A stretch of DNA of 64,000 bases. Source: an uncultured Acidimicrobiales bacterium (GTDB lineage Bacteria > Actinomycetota > Acidimicrobiia > Acidimicrobiales > CATQHL01). The DNA lies in assembly GCA_958295925.1 (NCBI GenBank), contig OY282384.1:561572-625571 (forward strand), written 5' to 3'. A program made the translations under genes and the position numbers. Positions within the stretch are counted from its first letter, which is position 1; each line of letters begins with the position of its first letter. The notes under the pieces are model-generated. The model saw nothing but the letters and a program-made list of their open reading frames with translations, was not told where the DNA came from and ran no database searches. Shown in pieces: positions 62,440-64,000 of the stretch.

Positions 62440-62543
62440 AGAGAACACCAAGGTCCAAAGAAAGCAAGCGCCCAGCCCCCAGGCAGCTGAAGCAGAACCA
62501 ATCACCAGAAAAGAAAACCCCGAGGGAAGAGCAGAGGCCAACC

Positions 62544-64000
62544 ATGAGCGGCAAGCTAGAGAACTACGGAGTGGACCCAAGGCTACAAGAGGAGGAAGAG
62601 GAAGCTGACCTAGCCGCCAAGCTCGCCGCCAACGGCCAAAGCGGTCTCACCGACCTAGTACTCCCCGGCAGCGACAAGACCGACCAGGCCGCCAGCGACC
62701 AGACAACCAACTGGAAGGACGTCCTGCTAGCAGGAACCAACGCCGGCAGAGAGAAACTGAACGGAAACACCACCGCCACGGTCACCACCCCAGTGGCCAC
62801 CACCGACACCGAAGTCGACACCGCAGTCGACATCATCGCAATCCGAGACGCAAGGCGAGCACGAGCGAACGAGACCGGAACCAGCACAGAACATAACAGC
62901 GAGCAAGTCAACAGCGTTGGAACCGATAGCCCCACGGCAAACGACGGCGCCACCGCCCAAGACAAGAAAACCTTCCGACAGCTCCTGAGCGACCCCGAAT
63001 ACCGCGCCCAGCACGAAGCACGGAGAGACGGGCGGCTAACCTTCGTCGAGACCCCGACGCCAGCCGAAGAGAACCCGACAGAGACCCCGACAGAGACGCC
63101 CGCCACCTACCACGACATTCTCCTGAAAAAGGGCAGAGAAAACACAGAGAAGGCCGAAGCCACGAAGAAAGCCGCAGCCGAAGCCGCAGAGACCGTCTCA
63201 GACCAAACCACCCAGGACAGTGGGACGATCCAAGAAGGAGAAACCTACACGGAATTCCTGATCCGGACAGCCGGAAAGAACCAAGCAGCCGGCGGCAGAA
63301 GCGTAGGCTACCAGACCCTGTACCAACCGGAGCACTCTGCAGAAGAACAGGCCGACTACCCGGACTCCGACCCGAGGAGCGGGAGCCCCAAGGCCTGGCG
63401 CAGCATCACCGAACAAAAGGTGAGCGACCTCCGCCAGGCGAAGGGAAGCAACGAAGGACAAGGAGAAGCCGACGAGGAGTTCCGCTGGAGAGAGATGCGA
63501 ATCCTCACCAGCGTAGTCGGCGACCTCTACTACCTCGCCGGACGAGAGATGGCCAGCCCCTACAACATGGGAACGGGCGCGAACTACGACGGAACCCCCG
63601 TCGACTGGAAATCCATCAGCGACCCCGCCGCCGAGGTCACCCGCCGCTGGGCCACCCCGGAAATGGCGCTCTTGCGCTGGAGGAACGACGGAAAAAGCGA
63701 GGGCGACACCGAAGACAGCACCAAGAGCGACCTCTGCCGCTTCGCCCAGCAGAGCGTGATGGAAGCCGAACTGAACCCAGCCCACCCGAACTTCGACCTG
63801 GAGAAGCTCTACCTCGTCAAGTACGGCCTGGACCTGAGCACCTGGAACAACAATCACTTGAGAGGCATCCTGGAGTTCAACGAAAAGAACGGGTTCAAAA
63901 ATATGGACGAAACCGAAGCAAGAATGCTCAGCAACGCCCTCTTCAATTCACAGCAGGAAAACCAGGAATTATACGAAATTGTTGACCAGTGGAGAGAGAA
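62544..64000 (+). CDS. Large hypothetical protein, 3' end outside window
   Basis: ATG 62544 opens a frame that runs to the window edge (485 residues visible). The first 220 residues are Thr/Ala/Glu-rich and low in hydrophobics, with PTETPTETPATY and KAEATKKAAAEAAETV repeats, so mostly disordered. Short FRQLLSDPEYRAQHEARRDG and YHDILLKKGRENTEK segments look like docking motifs. An ordered part then begins (FRWREMRILTSVVGDLYYLA, EMALLRWRNDG, LCRFAQQSVMEAELNPAHPN, LEKLYLVKYGLDLSTWNNNH). No family recognised. Confidence 0.7.
   Translation, partial: MSGKLENYGVDPRLQEEEEEADLAAKLAANGQSGLTDLVLPGSDKTDQAASDQTTNWKDVLLAGTNAGREKLNGNTTATVTTPVATTDTEVDTAVDIIAIRDARRARANETGTSTEHNSEQVNSVGTDSPTANDGATAQDKKTFRQLLSDPEYRAQHEARRDGRLTFVETPTPAEENPTETPTETPATYHDILLKKGRENTEKAEATKKAAAEAAETVSDQTTQDSGTIQEGETYTEFLIRTAGKNQAAGGRSVGYQTLYQPEHSAEEQADYPDSDPRSGSPKAWRSITEQKVSDLRQAKGSNEGQGEADEEFRWREMRILTSVVGDLYYLAGREMASPYNMGTGANYDGTPVDWKSISDPAAEVTRRWATPEMALLRWRNDGKSEGDTEDSTKSDLCRFAQQSVMEAELNPAHPNFDLEKLYLVKYGLDLSTWNNNHLRGILEFNEKNGFKNMDETEARMLSNALFNSQQENQELYEIVDQWRE

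Noticed and set aside
1..64000. Long open frames opposite or beside real genes
   Set aside because: All stop codons need T on one strand or A on the other in set contexts; the T-poor + strand leaves many spurious open frames. They lack SD sites, have skewed composition and overlap better genes.
1..64000. Assignment to a Borg-type archaeal element
   Set aside because: Tandem repeats, one-sided gene orientation and skew are reminiscent, but GC content is high, promoters are TATAAT-like and genes have bacterial SD sites.
1..64000. tRNA or rRNA genes
   Set aside because: No cloverleaf-like segment with a TTC-arm and no rRNA-like sequence was recognised by eye on either strand.

Overview
The window reads as a bacterial accessory replicon segment (large plasmid, prophage-like or other extrachromosomal element) rather than core chromosome. 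It holds no rRNA, tRNA, ribosomal protein or central-metabolism gene. It is packed with paralogous hypothetical families, restriction/defence genes and repeats. Purine-rich Shine-Dalgarno (SD) sites, TATAAT-type -10 boxes and use of all three standard stops indicate a bacterium; the species cannot be named. The + strand is strongly C/A-rich and T-poor. This holds even where genes lie on the minus strand, so the skew belongs to the DNA strand and not to transcription. Almost all genes lie on this C/A-rich strand.

Layout. 1-3354: tandem copies of a small cysteine/histidine family, called the Zn family here (CxxC, then PCxxVH, then CGY or CGW, then NCPDCL). 3383-5750: two EamA-type permeases on the minus strand. 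5818-6561: a promoter, an array of small stem-loops with different stem sequences (array A1) and a strong terminator-like hairpin. 6736-8212: small genes including shortened Zn-family members. 8241-9258 and 10582-11010: stem-loop arrays A2 and A3, flanking a frameshifted TnpB at 9306-10534. 11062-15126: a zone of frameshifted genes, including a NADAR/YbiA-like protein and a coiled-coil nuclease-like protein. 15143-22528: an unknown protein, four small two-helix membrane proteins, then six large Zn-family genes, the last fused to a membrane hairpin. 22602-30438: three tandem paralogues of about 770-810 residues. 30483-38342: a DNA methyltransferase with an in-frame TAG, beta-rich paralogues, a second set of four membrane proteins followed by a Zn-family gene, and a possible HK97-type capsid-like protein. 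38426-48675: a defence island with a type IIG-like nuclease-methyltransferase, an MBL-fold-like protein, a NERD-UvrD helicase, a zinc-ribbon membrane protein, a possible toxin/antitoxin-like set and a GmrSD-type DUF262/DUF1524 protein. 48968-62427: two more families (four and five copies) with acidic disordered N-termini and helical cores. 62544-64000: a protein that runs off the window.

How it may fit together. Two clusters share one architecture: four small membrane proteins translationally coupled to a Zn-family gene. A natural Zn-membrane fusion at 21590 supports a membrane-associated Zn-family complex. The most unusual signal is the stem-loop arrays. Units of roughly 27 nt keep pairing while the stem sequence changes, often with a CACCA-like loop and an ACC/GCC tail. 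A1 is bounded by its own -10 box and terminator-like hairpin, which suggests a structured RNA, and A2/A3 surround a TnpB relic. Many 12-nt tandem repeats occur inside and between genes.
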